NCBI RefSeq assembly: GCF_000972845.2
Contig: NC_040016.1
Location: 18,874,098-18,938,097 of the forward strand
Direction of reading: 5' to 3'
Length of the DNA: 64,000 nucleotides
From: Larimichthys crocea
Lineage: Eukaryota > Chordata > Actinopteri > Sciaenidae
In this document: piece after piece, positions 39,710 through 51,300 of the stretch
How the letters are laid out: each line of letters begins with the position of its first letter
How positions within the stretch are numbered: the first letter of the stretch is position 1
Position numbers and translations under genes: made by a program
Notes under the pieces: generated by a model
Told to the model about the DNA's origin: nothing
Databases searched by the model: none
What the model saw: the letters and a program-made list of their open reading frames with translations, nothing else

Positions 39710-40413
39710 ACATACTGGCTCACCAAGTCTCCCCGGAGCATTCAATTTCTGATGTGTGGTAAAAGCTCCTTTTTTAAAATGTCTCACGTCCACAAAGACA
39801 GATAGTGGCTGAGGCAGAGGTTTGTTTTGAATGTCTGGCTGTATAAAAATCTCCTCTCACAAGTGTTTAGGTTAGACTGGGGGTCTCTGTGCCTGACACA
39901 CATACACATTGCACACACTATGCACACACACACACACACACTAAGAAAGCAGGCAGGTGTCACTGAGTAAGACCTGCTGCGAACACATCCAAGCATTCGA
40001 CGGAGGAATGAGTGTGAGGCAGGAGAGGGGAGAGATGACACATGGCATTGTGTGTTAGTGGGCACGGACGGTGTTTCAAAGCGATGCTGATTACAGTTTT
40101 TGTAACACACAAATCCCGAGATGTGTATAAAGTGTATTTCGGTGCATCGGTGTGTTTTGGTTGGTTGCTACATCCCGGTAAAGACAAAGTCAGCCCTTCA
40201 AACATTCTCCACTGATGCTCCTTGCTGCACGTCATGGTGGGCATGTTGGCCATTTAAGAAATAAGTATTTGTGTGTGAGTGTGTGTGTGTGTGTGTGCGT
40301 CTTATTGATACACGTATTTGTGTGTCTGTTTGGGGCCTATGTGCAGCAGTGAGGACTTAAGTTTAGCCACAGGGTGTGTGCTGGGATCTGACCTCCATTG
40401 GTTATGAAATGTC

Positions 40414-40416
<3 letters not shown>

Positions 40417-40464
<48 letters not shown>
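40417..40464. repeat. (GT)n array, arm of an inverted pair
   Basis: A GT run of 48 bp. A complementary CA run starts 97 bp downstream at 40562. Confidence 0.95.
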
Positions 40465-40465
<1 letters not shown>

Positions 40466-40559
40466 GCTCTGGAATGCCAGTGTCAAGGGCCTGAGAAACA
40501 GCCATGTACAAACAAACATCGGCTCGTCTTTCCCTGTTGCCCTCCTCTGGTCCCTATCA

Positions 40560-40561
<2 letters not shown>

Positions 40562-40603
<42 letters not shown>
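40562..40603. repeat. (CA)n array, arm of an inverted pair
   Basis: A CA run of about 42 bp, complementary to 40417-40464. Confidence 0.95.
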
Positions 40604-40605
<2 letters not shown>

Positions 40606-40715
40606 GTGGTTGCATGGGAGCGGTGTTTATTGTCTCAGTGTTAACTAACGTTGCTGCCATATCTGGCCTCTGTAATTAGATTTACCTTTCCTTGTTTTTC
40701 TTTCCTTTCATTCAG

Positions 40716-40784
40716 CCCTTTCCTGCCTCTTGCGTTCTGTTTTTCTTCCACGAGCGGCCTCTGCAAAGGGAAAAGGGGGTGAAG
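40716..40784 (+). other. Exon-like segment, unknown transcript
   Basis: A strong acceptor (TTTCTTTCCTTTCATTCAG|) and donor (GTGAAG|GTAAGC) enclose 69 bp, a multiple of three, open in the frame PFPASCVLFFFHERPLQREK. No protein family is recognised. Confidence 0.25.
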
Positions 40785-42254
40785 GTAAGCAGGAGAGGAG
40801 GATCCGACCTCTGCCTCCTTTTCTTTGCTTACATCTCATTCTGTTTACTCCTCTCTTCCATGACTCTGTCACCTGTCCTCCGCCTCCTTGATTTCTGTGG
40901 GAAGAGCAGCACCCTGCGGTTCCTCCCAGAGCGTTGCCAGCAGGGATCCCCTGCTGTCTCCCCCCTCTGCTCCTCACCTCCGTCACCTCGCCTGGAGGGA
41001 TGGGATACCTTGCTGTGGGGCACACACATGCACGCAAATCCCCAAAACACAAACCAACAGTTACATTTTAGGCTGAGCAGGCACTCGATGGGTCCCCCTT
41101 CAATCCCTACTGAGAGTGCAATATCTCTATGCACAGTTAAAACAGTGTGTTTTTTCCCCGCGGAGCTGAGGTTGCAACCTTGGGAGATGTTGTGATCTCT
41201 CTATTGTTGTTCTAACTTTCATCCGCTCCCTCCTTCCATTTTGTCTCGTCATCAACTGGTCCTGGATGCTTTTGTGCTGTGGAAACACACAAAAACACAC
41301 AAGTGCTCACTGAGACGTGCACATAGCAATTGTAAACCAAAAAAGTTTATTTTAATACTCATTATCTTGTGACACAAGCCCAGGAGAGAATAGTTGCACA
41401 GAGTTTTGTTTAAAGTCAACCGTAATCTCTCTCTCTGTGTGTGTTTCTGTTTGTGTGCGTAGGCGGCCGGTTTTAGCAACACTCTTTTTAGTGATACAGT
41501 CTCTGGTTCTGTTTTGGAAAGAAAACCCTAAAAATGTCCCAGTTGCTGGTTGAAGTGACCCCGCGGTGCCAGCTGTAAACTCCTCTTATGGTAGTGTCAC
41601 GGGCCATGTGTATGGTACCGTCTGTGTACGTCTACGCGGGCTGTGCCACTTTGTTTTCCCCTCCGGATTTAAAGCCTTACATGGAGACAAACAGACACCA
41701 GAAGCTACATGGAACTTCCCCAGACAGGTTTTTTGTTGTGCGCATGTACAGCATGTGTGTATGTGTGTGTGTGTGTCATCCTGTGTCAGTGTGTACATAA
41801 ACCTTTAGAGAGGCCCATGGGTGAAGGCTACCATATCAAAGGTTCAGTAAGCAGGGGGATTAAATATCACTCCCCCTCCGCTAAAGAAGGTTTGGTCCTG
41901 TTTAGAAGTGACAACAATAGGTGGCAAAACATTAGACTGTCACTAGAGGGGCGAAACCCAGTCCGCTATGCCCCCAAGTACATGATTTTTAATCTCGGCA
42001 GTTTAAATCTGAATGGCCTGCTGCTGTCAAAAATGAACTTCCACCACCTCTTTTCGCTGTTCCTACTATTTTCACTTGGGCTTTTTATGTGACTTTGAAT
42101 ACTCAGACACATGTCTGGATGTACCAAAGTGAAAGACAGGAGGCTTAAGTGCCGAGAGAGGGAATAAAAACGAAAACTACTCAACTGCCCCCCCCCTCTC
42201 CTCTCACCCCTTACCTCCTCCTCCTCCTCCTCCTCCTCCCTCCTCAGCCCTCCC

Positions 42255-42385
42255 CTCCAGGGAATGTTTTGGGGCCCAGCTCATATTTTGTTTGCACAAT
42301 GCATTCCTGCAGGCTCTTTATTTATGTCAATCTTCCTTTTGATCAGAGTCCGGTTACCACCGGTTACCCACTCGCTGCTCCTGTG
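42255..42385. promoter_or_regulatory. CNE-like segment
   Basis: A non-repetitive island after a CTCCT run, with TTTGCACAATGCATTCC and TTTATTTATGTCAATC. It is also bounded by CCTCCAG and GTGAGT, so an exon cannot be excluded; the open frame is not recognised. Confidence 0.25.
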
Positions 42386-43913
42386 AGTGAAGGAACCCAC
42401 CTGTGATGCAGGATTTTGTGTTAGTGTGTGTGTGTGTGCGTGCATGTGTGTGTGTGTGGGTGTCTGCAGGAGTCTGGGGCCTTCGTTCCAGTTTACCGTC
42501 AATTAATATGGCTAAATGATTCCCTCACATGGTAAAGTATTTATGTAAGGTGATCTGGCTGGTGGCGGAGCCCGGGACATCTGGCTGTGATCTACACCCC
42601 AGATGGTTCTACCTGCTCACACAATAGCCGCACACACACACACAGACACACACAAAGTCTGGAGGTGGAGAGGTGAGACGTTTTGTGTGTGTGTGAGTGT
42701 ATGCGTGGTGAAACTGTGTATGTGTGTGTGTGTCCTTTTTAGTTTTGTAAGCTTTAGTGCCCGACTGCTGCTGCTGCTAAAAAGGAAACGGTGAAGTCAA
42801 GCCTTTCAATGGGATGCACGTACACACCGCTCGGAGAGGAGGTCACGCATGCTTGACTTCTGGGCTTGGTTAGGAGAACCAGAGCTTTGAGTGTGCACAT
42901 GGACAAATTACACATTTAAAAAAAAAAAAAAAAACCCCAACAGGTTTTTAGGAATAACCTTTCCGAAATCATTCTTCATGTAGTATATCTCCTTCCAAAG
43001 AAAATGAAGAAAAGAGAACAAAAAACAGGTTAACCAGCCGTGAAAAACATGCAGACAGAGAACAGTGTGCACAATGAACTCTAACAAAACAAGCTGCACA
43101 TATCCATTATAATTCTTGATTTTCAGCTATAAGTGAAGAAACATGTATTCAGTTATGTAGTTTGTATACTTTATGATCTGTAAATGACTATAGATGTGTC
43201 TCATGAAGTTCTTTTGACGGGACAGTTATATTGTTTTACATCATTATGCGTGGAAGAATTATTGTCACTCCTATCATCATTATTATCATCATTGAAAGCG
43301 TTTTCATTTTTGTTTTGGGTCTCAGGTCTTCGTCGAGTTGGCCCCTCATAGTGCAGTCCAATTTGTTTTGTGCCACGACTTTATTTATTTAGTAAAAGGT
43401 TCCGGAATAATTTTGAAAACACAATTTAGAGATGGTTTATAATCTTTCTTTGGTTTGGTTTGGGAAACGCTTTTCAGGTGGATGCTGGCGTTCGCCTCGT
43501 TGTTATGTCCTGCTCCGAAACTCTGCAATGACAAATAGTGATAACCGTAAACAGTGTGAATCGTACAGGGCATGGCATGGCTGGTGATTGTAGGGTGAAA
43601 AATACGCGGTAATATCATAAGCAATAACGCAGTATCCTGATTAGAGGACTGTCATTTTACGGAATACAATATTTTCCTGATATAATTGTAAGAAAAGGAG
43701 CACAGCAGCACTGTGTTTAGTTTTGTAATGACCTCTTAGGTAAGTCGATAACACTGGTTTACTTGAGGATGTGATGGCTGTCAGCTGTCATTAGTTCACA
43801 TTCCACATAGCTGAAAAACAAACTCTGGAGATTCTCTAGGAAGCTGGATCACATTTACACATTTATATACCGATGACAAGACTGGAAATAATATAAAAAT
43901 AGAATAATTAGGC

Positions 43914-44362
43914 CAGTGGTTCTTAACCTGGGTTCGATCGAACCCTAGGGGTTCTGTGAGTCGGTCTCAGGGGTTCGGTGGAGCCTCCGCCCTGGAATTT
44001 TTTATACCATTTGTTACAACATATCTTTGTGAGCAATCGTTTTTTGAGGATGCTGGACATAAAAACTAAGAAAAGGAACAGACTTTGCTGTGAAAATGAC
44101 ATGAGACTGGCACTTGCCAAGGTGAAGCCACGCATATCTGAACTGGTCTCTCAAAGGCAACAGCAGAAGTCACACTGAGGTAAGTTGTTGTGAGTTCATG
44201 CACTGTGTTGGTTTTGTTATTTGAACAAGGTGATGTTAATGCACGGTTCATTTTGTGCACCAGTAAAAAAATCATATTTTATTTTTTACTAAAGAAGGGT
44301 TCGGTGAATGAGCATATGAAACTGGTGGGGTTCGGTACCTCCAACAAGATTAAGAACCACTG
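43914..44362 (+). mobile_element. Deletion-derivative hAT transposon with perfect 8-bp target duplication
   Basis: The ends CAGTGGTTCTTAACCTGGG and (reverse) CAGTGGTTCTTAATCTTG are terminal inverted repeats. AATTAGGC flanks both sides exactly (43906-43913 and 44363-44370). It is 449 bp and keeps the 3' end of a transposase frame (see 44028-44178). It is the youngest-looking hAT copy here judged by its flanks. Confidence 0.93.
44028..44178 (+). pseudogene. hAT transposase C-terminal remnant
   Basis: The frame reads DIKTKKRNRLCCENDMRLAL then AKVKPRISELV and stops. This matches the C-terminal end of hAT transposases and their domesticated ZBED/GTF2IRD2-like relatives (NIKTK.RNRL...DLR.AL). The catalytic core and BED finger are absent, so it cannot encode an active enzyme. 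Confidence 0.75.
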
Positions 44363-44419
44363 AATTAGGCTATGAAATGTTATAGTAATTAGTGCTTTTT
44401 GGTCTATGTTAGAGAGTGA

Positions 44420-44505
44420 CACCTTGAGAGACAGGACAGGGGGTAGAGGGAGTGAATGACATGCAGCAACGGACTTGAACCTGTGGCCGCTGTGGTTGGT
44501 AAGGA
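44420..44505 (-). mobile_element. SINE relic
   Basis: GGGAGTGAATGACATGCAGC and ACTTGAACCTGTGGCCGCTG are the minus-strand pattern of a fish tRNA-derived SINE, with its B box reversed. Truncated. Confidence 0.55.
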
Positions 44506-44524
44506 AAGTTTAAAGATCATGTGA

Positions 44525-44625
44525 CATTTTTCCAGCTTTTGACAGCAGAGGCAGACAGGAAGCGGGGTACAGAGAGAGGTGTGTGACATGCAACAAAGGT
44601 CAGCAGTCACGTGGCTCCCAAAGCA
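44525..44625 (-). mobile_element. SINE relic, tandem with the previous one
   Basis: GGCAGACAGGAAGCGGGGTA and GACATGCAACAAAGGTCAGC repeat the same family's 3' part directly beside the first relic. Confidence 0.45.
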
Positions 44626-45269
44626 CTCCCATCAAATATGCATATTGGTATTGACCTTAAAAATCCTGTTATTGTCCGATTACAGCTTTTGCCTGCATGC
44701 TTTAAATGTTGTCTATTTAGTGTCATTTCAGTCCACTACAGTTACCCAGACTATTTCCTGGACACATTCTACTGAACTTGATCGCAGCAATTTCGATTAA
44801 GGCTTTAACTCAGACTGCAGACACGAGCACTTTGTAAGATTTTCCAAATCCTGTGGAAACTTGGAAGAGAAAAGTGAAAGAATAATGCCCTTTCTCTGTC
44901 AATAACAGCTCCTGTGTCGAGGCGATCGGCCTCTGAATGCTGCTCTGTAGATACCAGTTGAAGCTTGTGGTTGTACTGGGCAGCTCCCAGGTGTGGAAAT
45001 GGCTCCTTTTTATAAGTGTGTTACTGGAAGAGGCACACTTAGTCAACTTTGCCCTGATGAATAAAGATGAAAAATACCAAAAGAGTTGCTGCCCTGGCTC
45101 TCCATTGTGGATGATGTTCGTGTTTGTGCTGTTCTTGGCTTGAAGAGAGATGGATGTCGGTAAATCTTTTCTTGAAACCAGCCTTCTGCTCTCTTCACTC
45201 TTCCTCATCACCCCCTCCTCTCCATCCCTCCATCCTGAAAGAGCCCTCAAGAGATGTGTGTACCCTCTC

Positions 45270-45445
45270 GCCGCCCGTATCCAAATAATTAATCCAAAGC
45301 AATTACTCTCCTCCTTCATCTGTCCGTCGGCCCGCTAACAAAACATTTCGACACGTGTCCTCATCACTCCCCTTTAATTAAGGCAGCACTATTTATCACT
45401 CCCCTTTAATTATCCTAGCCTGTTTATCAGTCTGCCTTTAATGGA
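45270..45445. promoter_or_regulatory. CNE-like island with clustered TAAT sites
   Basis: CAAATAATTAATCCAAAGC, AGCAATTA, two copies of TCACTCCCCTTTAATTA (about 45365 and 45395) and CCTTTAATGG lie within 180 bp. These are homeodomain and Otx-type sites. Enhancer function is inferred. Confidence 0.35.
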
Positions 45446-46557
45446 ATAGGCACCAGAGAGATACTCGTACAAAACACACCCCGCTACGCTTTCCTCGCTT
45501 CTGCCAGTTTTGAACTCAAGAAGGAGGAGAAAAAAAAAAAACCTCAACAAAAAACAATTAGTCAAGGAAAGCAAAACAGAAAATTAAAAAAAAGAGGGAG
45601 AGGAACTCGGAGAGCTGAAGGAGATATAAGTTGTTGTTTTGCTTCCTCTCTCGGCAATCAGGGTGATGACCACACTCGCGCACGCCGCTGTGCTTTTGTT
45701 CCCCTCGCAGAAAGCTTCCGCAGACTCCATGCAGTTCACACTGGGTTCAAACACACACACACACACACACACACAGACGTGCGCGCGCACACATGCACAC
45801 AAACCGAGATCAAACACACCTCCACAATAGTTCTTTTGTGTTCAGTAACCATGGTTTCTGTCAGGTTTAATGCCTAGCAACATGTGTCACGGGGCAACCA
45901 CTCACCGAGAAGGGGAGGGCCTCTGGTACACTTCATAACAGCACAAGTGTTTGACCATGAAACAAATTTTACTATCGTGGCACTTGCTTAGAGGAGTTTG
46001 AACATGGCAGTAGGAGTTTTTTTTTAGTCTCTACCTACACACAGCGGATGAGTGTGAGCACGGTGTGTTTGTATACGTGTGTGTGTGTGTGTGCACCTGA
46101 TGTGTATCACAGACCGCAGGAAAGACCATGTTTTGCCTCTCCTCAGAAGCTGCATATTAACTGAGTTGTCCATCAGCCTTTAACCAGCTCAGACAGAAGA
46201 GAAACCCACAGGAGAAAGGAGGCAGATCCCTGAATCACACCCAGATACAGTGCTCCTCCCCTGGACCCAGAACTCACAGGGCCTGGCCGAGGCTCGATCA
46301 GCCTGGGAGCAATTTGGTGAATGTAAATTGTAACCACACATGGGTTGGACAACTAGGGTGTCACACACACACACACACACAACACACACACACACACACA
46401 CAGGCACACACAGGTTGCTGGTAGGGTCAGAAGTCTGGGTGTCACACCCTGTCATTGCAGATTAAGTTATGCAAAGTGAGGTGGTCGGGCAGCCAACCCC
46501 TAGGGCTTAACAAGCAGGAAACACTAATTGGGTCGGCTTGCTGATTGCCATAATTGC

Positions 46558-46560
<3 letters not shown>

Positions 46561-46609
<49 letters not shown>
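46561..46609. repeat. (TG)n microsatellite
   Basis: A TG run of 49 bp. Confidence 0.95.
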
Positions 46610-47687
46610 ACTCTGAGTGAGAGAGAGAGGCTGAACAACCTGCTCGGTAACATGGCAGCTTTCAGCATGGACCACTACCCTCTGAGGAGAAGAAGAAGAA
46701 GAAGATAAAGGAGACGAGGAAGGAGGAGGAGGAGGAGAGCGATAAAGGAGGGGATTAAAATTATCATAGATCATAGAGTTACACAGAAAATTCACAATAA
46801 ACAATAAAAACTTTCACATAAAAATGTTCATGTGATGAAGCGATGATCGGAAACAAATCTGCGCTCTTTTGTTTTTTTCCTCAAATAAACGAGAGATGTT
46901 TTTGAATGTGTTACGGATAAGCAAAATTAATTTTAAACCACATTTTAATTGGCATTTTTTTATAGGAATAAAATGATCAAGGCACAAATACAGACAACTC
47001 GATGATATTATGAGGCCAGAAAGCGTTCAGGATTAACGCACTGGGCACACTTTTAACTTGATTTTACTTTACACTTAAGAATAATATTTATTTTCCAAAT
47101 ATTGCAAATGAATTTGTAAAGAGTTCAGCAGGCACTTGATCGATAAGAAGAAGAAACATATGAAATATGTGTCGGATGACAAATGAACTGTACAAACAGA
47201 ACTCAGGTGAATGTGATTGATCAAAAATAGCTCTTATAATCGACATGTGGCACCATGCCACGGTACAATAATCATTAAGTGCATTCCAGTCTTATTTTAA
47301 ACCGGAGAGGAGCTAAGATATAAGGATTCAGACGGAGAGTAATCACGACAAAAACATTATTGTCAGTCACACATTCGTGCTAATAAACCCCAAGGCTAGC
47401 GTGCTTATTAAAGTGAAATAGGCTGCATTAAGTTGTGGTCTACACAGCAGAATCATTTCTGCACAGGGGTTTTCCACACTGATGTAATTGGGTGCTGATG
47501 GAATCAGCTGTTGTGTGACCTCTCCGTATCCTGTAGTCTAGCCGGCTAAGCCCTGTTCCATGTCACTTTAAGACAAGGGGGGCCGAAGAAGTTACGCAGC
47601 TCTTTGAGAGATTCCTTTTAAATTAACTTTCATTCATCAGTAAGCAGTTTTTATGATTTTTGAGCATTATTTGACAGAAACAGCTTG

Positions 47688-48630
47688 AAGAGTGACATGA
47701 ATGTGGGGAGAAAGAGCCACAGGTTCGGATTTGAGCTAGGGGTGGGCGATATATCGAATATACTCGATATATCGCGGCTTGTTCTACGTGAAATGTATGA
47801 AACGACCATCGAGTACTTGTCACGTAAATGTTTTAAGCCTTCGGCATTTAATTCTTCGGAGTTTTGCCTGGTGCTGCTCACAGCACGCAGCACACTTACC
47901 CACCCACCCAGAAAACCGTAGCATTTCTATTTTTGACGCAAGCCGCTGCTGAACCTCGTAATTTTCAACAGAGCAGATCGCACCAGATAGGAAATCTACA
48001 CAGAATCAACATAATAAACTTCCGCCCCCTTTCAAAATAAAACACAATACGCAGTTCATGTATCACAACTTCACATCAACATTACATCATGACCGGTGGC
48101 ACCAGGTGATCAAAGATCGATCAAAGGGTCTCAACATGAACGATGAGAGACTGTTTATTGATTGTTGAAGTGGAACAACACACAATCATTTATGACACAA
48201 CAGATGCTTTTTATAATCTCCTCCACGTCGGAGAACCTAAGTTTATCGCGGGCTCTCGCGTACGTCCAGGATTCTCGCGTGATCTCGTGATCTCACATGA
48301 ACACGGCCGGCTCGCTGTTGATGCAGGGCAGAGGACGCAGCTAAAACGCGTCGCAGCGTTATTAATCTAATAGAAGGGTCTACTTGAATCATCATACTGA
48401 TGTTATTTTTTTGCATCAAAGGGTTGAATTTAACATTCATAGTGATTTACAGGAGAAATAAAAATATCGAGATATATATCGTGTATCGCGATATAGCTTA
48501 AAAAATATCGAGATATTGGTTATAGGCCATATCGTGCAGCCCTAATTTAAACCCTGAGCCGCTGCGGCAAAGACCGAGCCTTCATACATGGGGCAGATGC
48601 TGTACCAACCGAGTTAAACGACACCCCAGT
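47688..48630 (-). mobile_element. tRNA-derived SINE interrupted by a hAT MITE
   Basis: AGTGACATGAATGTGGGGAG and GCCACAGGTTCGGATTTGA on the left join CCCTGAGCCGCTGCGGCAAA and CATACATGGGGC on the right once the insert 47737-48544 is removed. This is the reversed order of a fish SINE B-box/A-box head. Confidence 0.65.
47737..48544. mobile_element. hAT-like MITE, 808 bp, inside a SINE
   Basis: The ends TAGGGGTGGGCGATATATCG and (reverse) TAGGGCTGCACGATATGG are related inverted repeats. ATTTGAGC (47729-47736) and ATTTAAAC (48545-48552) form an 8-bp duplication with two mismatches. Subterminal CGATATATCG and ATATCGAGATAT motifs crowd both ends. Two TCTCGCG motifs lie at 48254-48260 and 48273-48279. 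There is no transposase frame. Confidence 0.82.
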
Positions 48631-49269
48631 AAGCAGAAATATTTGCATTCAGATATTGGCAAATACTCGTCTGGGTTCAGGCCACCCCATTCCACCGAGT
48701 TGACCGATTGTGGTCTGCCGTCATGACATGAAACAGCGCTTTCTCAGATGAAAAAGTATCGATCCGATGAGTGCCGTGGAGGCGGAGGGGGACTAACAGC
48801 TAGTCCAGACAGTGCTACTGGCTGGACTAACGCCGCTGTCAAGCTGTTGTCAAAGGTTGTCAAGCTGTGCGCCGCGACCAAGGAGGAGTAATAACAACAA
48901 CGGTGACAGGCGAGATAGACGCTGCCATGGAGGTTATTCATCGATGTTTTCTCAGTATCTCCAGATATTGTTTTTACTTTCCAAAAGCAGTACGCTCGCA
49001 TGGCCAAATTAAAATGCAATAGGTTAGGGAAAGTTGAGTTTCCCCTCCCCCCCCCTTTCCAGCGGTGTCAGACAGCAGATTTAAACGGAGCGTAATGAAC
49101 TGACAATTCTGGCAAGAGAAATACGATATTTGGCCGCATGTAGCTCAAATGTTATCTTGAAAATTTGTGTCCATGACCCCTGCATGATTCATTTGAAAAT
49201 CATCAATCCTTTTTTAGCTCTACTCCTACCCCTGTCTGTTCATCTTCTTCTTTGGCTACGGCTCTCTGG

Positions 49270-49271
<2 letters not shown>

Positions 49272-49313
<42 letters not shown>
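49272..49313. repeat. (CA)n microsatellite
   Basis: A CA run of about 42 bp. Confidence 0.95.
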
Positions 49314-49314
<1 letters not shown>

Positions 49315-49439
49315 GAGGCATCCTAACCTACAGTGTCTCTCTTCCTTATTTAATGCACTTTGGATGGTTCCACTTGTGGAGCTGAATGAACTAGCACACT
49401 CCTTTAGTCCTAATTGCCTGCTTTCGTCGGCCCTTCCCT

Positions 49440-49473
<34 letters not shown>

Positions 49474-50205
49474 TGCACGCTGCCTCCTATGAGGTGCTAG
49501 CGCCCGGTGTGGCTAACGATGCACAGCTACAAAGGCAGTGTTGGGCCCCCGTTAGTCCGTTAGTCCTGTTCTCTGTGCAAGTGCTCCCAGCAAGCGTGCT
49601 GGATTTTTTTTTAGGGTTTAGCGTCCCACTGAGACAGAATAATGAGTGTATGTTTCTAATCTGTGTGCACGGCTTGTGGGTGTGCATGTGTGTTTGTGTG
49701 CGGCACGGCAACGCTGGAGAATAATGAGTGTGTGTTGTTAATCTGGGCCCTAGGAGACTACCTCTCCTTGCTCCTCTCACACTGTCTCAAATCAGCGGCC
49801 CCTCTCTCTCTCTCTCTCTCTCGCTCGTCCTCTCGCTCTCTGTATGTAGGCTAATTTAGCTCCGGCTTTGATGCGTTCTCCTGCGGGCCTGCGTTTCTCA
49901 TATCCAAATGCAGGGATTAGCCGTCTTTTATTCTCCAAAGCCCATCTCATCCTGTTCTCCCCTCTCTTCTGTCTGCTTGCCGTCTCTCCGACCCTTGGAA
50001 ACAGTGGCAGGGACTTAACAACCTGACAACAACTGCTTTGTTGTTGTGTTTTTGTGTATCGGTTGTTAGCTTTAGGCGCTTACGCCTTTGTGGTGCCTGG
50101 TGTTCGCCTTGTGCGTTCTGGGGATACTTGTCGATAGGGAGCGGGGATGTAAAAGGGGGGAGATTTGGCAGGGATGACAGGAAATGAAGATGAGGAGAGG
50201 TGAGG

Positions 50206-50236
<31 letters not shown>

Positions 50237-50731
50237 AGATGGAGGAGTAATTGAACAGCCACTATCTTGTTTTAAGATTCATTAGGAGGAATAATGGGAA
50301 ATTATGGGAAACTAAGTTACGTCTCTGGGTGACATCATGAATCCCTTTGTAGCAAGCTTCGTGCTGGTATTTCTGCATGTTTGCGTGTGTGTGTGTGTGT
50401 GTGTGTGTGCATGAGTGTGTGTTTGTGTGTGAGAAAGAGAAAGAGATGGCAGGTCTCTTGGTGATATTCTAAATCCCTTTGTAGAGACAGGGACTGTCAC
50501 TTCTGAGCGTGTGCGTGATGAAAGTGAGTGTTAAGCTGCAGACGCAGCCAACATGCTCCCACAGAGACGACAACACACACACACACACACACACATATAG
50601 GCACGCACGCAAACTCTTACACCCATAGATTGAGAAAAAAGTCTCCTGTTGATCTTTCAGCAGATCTGCAGAAGTGGCTTAGGCAGCTAGGGCACCTCTG
50701 GGACTCTTCACAGACTGAGACACATGTGTGT

Positions 50732-50739
<8 letters not shown>

Positions 50740-50781
<42 letters not shown>
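50740..50781. repeat. (CA)n microsatellite
   Basis: A CA run of about 42 bp. Confidence 0.95.
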
Positions 50782-50782
<1 letters not shown>

Positions 50783-51079
50783 GAACTCAAACATCACTTT
50801 GTCAGGCGCAAAGTGCTTAATTTGTGTATTGGGATCGCGGAGGGACAACTGGACAACATCTACTGACCCTGAATGCATCATCATCGTCGTAAGTGATGCT
50901 ATGCTGAGCACACCTGCTAATTCATGTCACCGTGCGACACAACCACCACTGGCTGAGTGTCGGATCTCACGGATCTGAATGACTTATGGCCACAAAAGTA
51001 TGAATTTTACCCAGTGAGGATTTCAGATGTGATCAACATGGTGTGAAAGGGCCACAAACTGAGAAGGAAGCCGTCCTCT

Positions 51080-51300
51080 TCCACTGTCTTCCACCAGGCT
51101 GTGTGTCATCCCTCGTTTTTATAATATTTATGCATGTATCTCACAAGGACTGTGCAATATTTGCAGTGTAATCTGTTCCTCGGTGTACTGCTGTACTGTT
51201 TTTCTGGCTACGTATTGTATTTAAATTGATTACAGCTGTGTGTAGAACTATTACCCGAGCCAAATTTTCCCTTTGGGACAATTAAGTCTATTTTCTCTTT
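51080..51300 (+). mobile_element. L2-like LINE 3' fragment
   Basis: CAAATTTTCCCTTTGGGACA followed by ATTAAGTCTATT resembles the 3' terminus of fish L2-clade elements, preceded by 3'UTR-like sequence. The 5' limit is a guess. Confidence 0.45.

Larger units (their letters stand above)
36872..43913. other. Gene-free, CA/GT-rich stretch
   Basis: Arrays lie at about 37926-37948, 38637-38670, 39679-39709, 40417-40464 and 40562-40603. An exon-like segment is at 40716-40784, and CNE-like segments lie near 37690-37750 and 42255-42385. Long frames at 40.7 and 41.7 kb have no recognisable family. Confidence 0.55.
44626..47687. other. Gene-free stretch with a homeodomain-motif island
   Basis: A minus-strand frame of 169 codons at 44810-45319 has no recognisable domain and lacks splice context. 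CA/TG arrays lie at about 46364-46402 and 46561-46609, and a GGA run near 46700. The motif island at 45270-45445 is listed separately. Confidence 0.55.
48631..51079. other. Gene-free stretch
   Basis: CA/GT arrays lie at 49272-49313, 49441-49470, about 50387-50412, 50572-50595 and 50740-50781. A near-perfect hairpin is at 48801-48829, and a 28-bp direct repeat (AGAATAATGAGTGT.TGTT) occurs at 49635 and 49718. No coding sequence is recognised. Confidence 0.55.

Noticed and set aside
40692..41195. Plus-strand frame of 167 codons
   Set aside because: The full frame is unlike any protein I know; only the short splice-bounded part is kept as a weak candidate.
44810..45319. Minus-strand frame of 169 codons
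   Set aside because: No recognisable family, and it overlaps the homeodomain-motif island; probably a chance opening.
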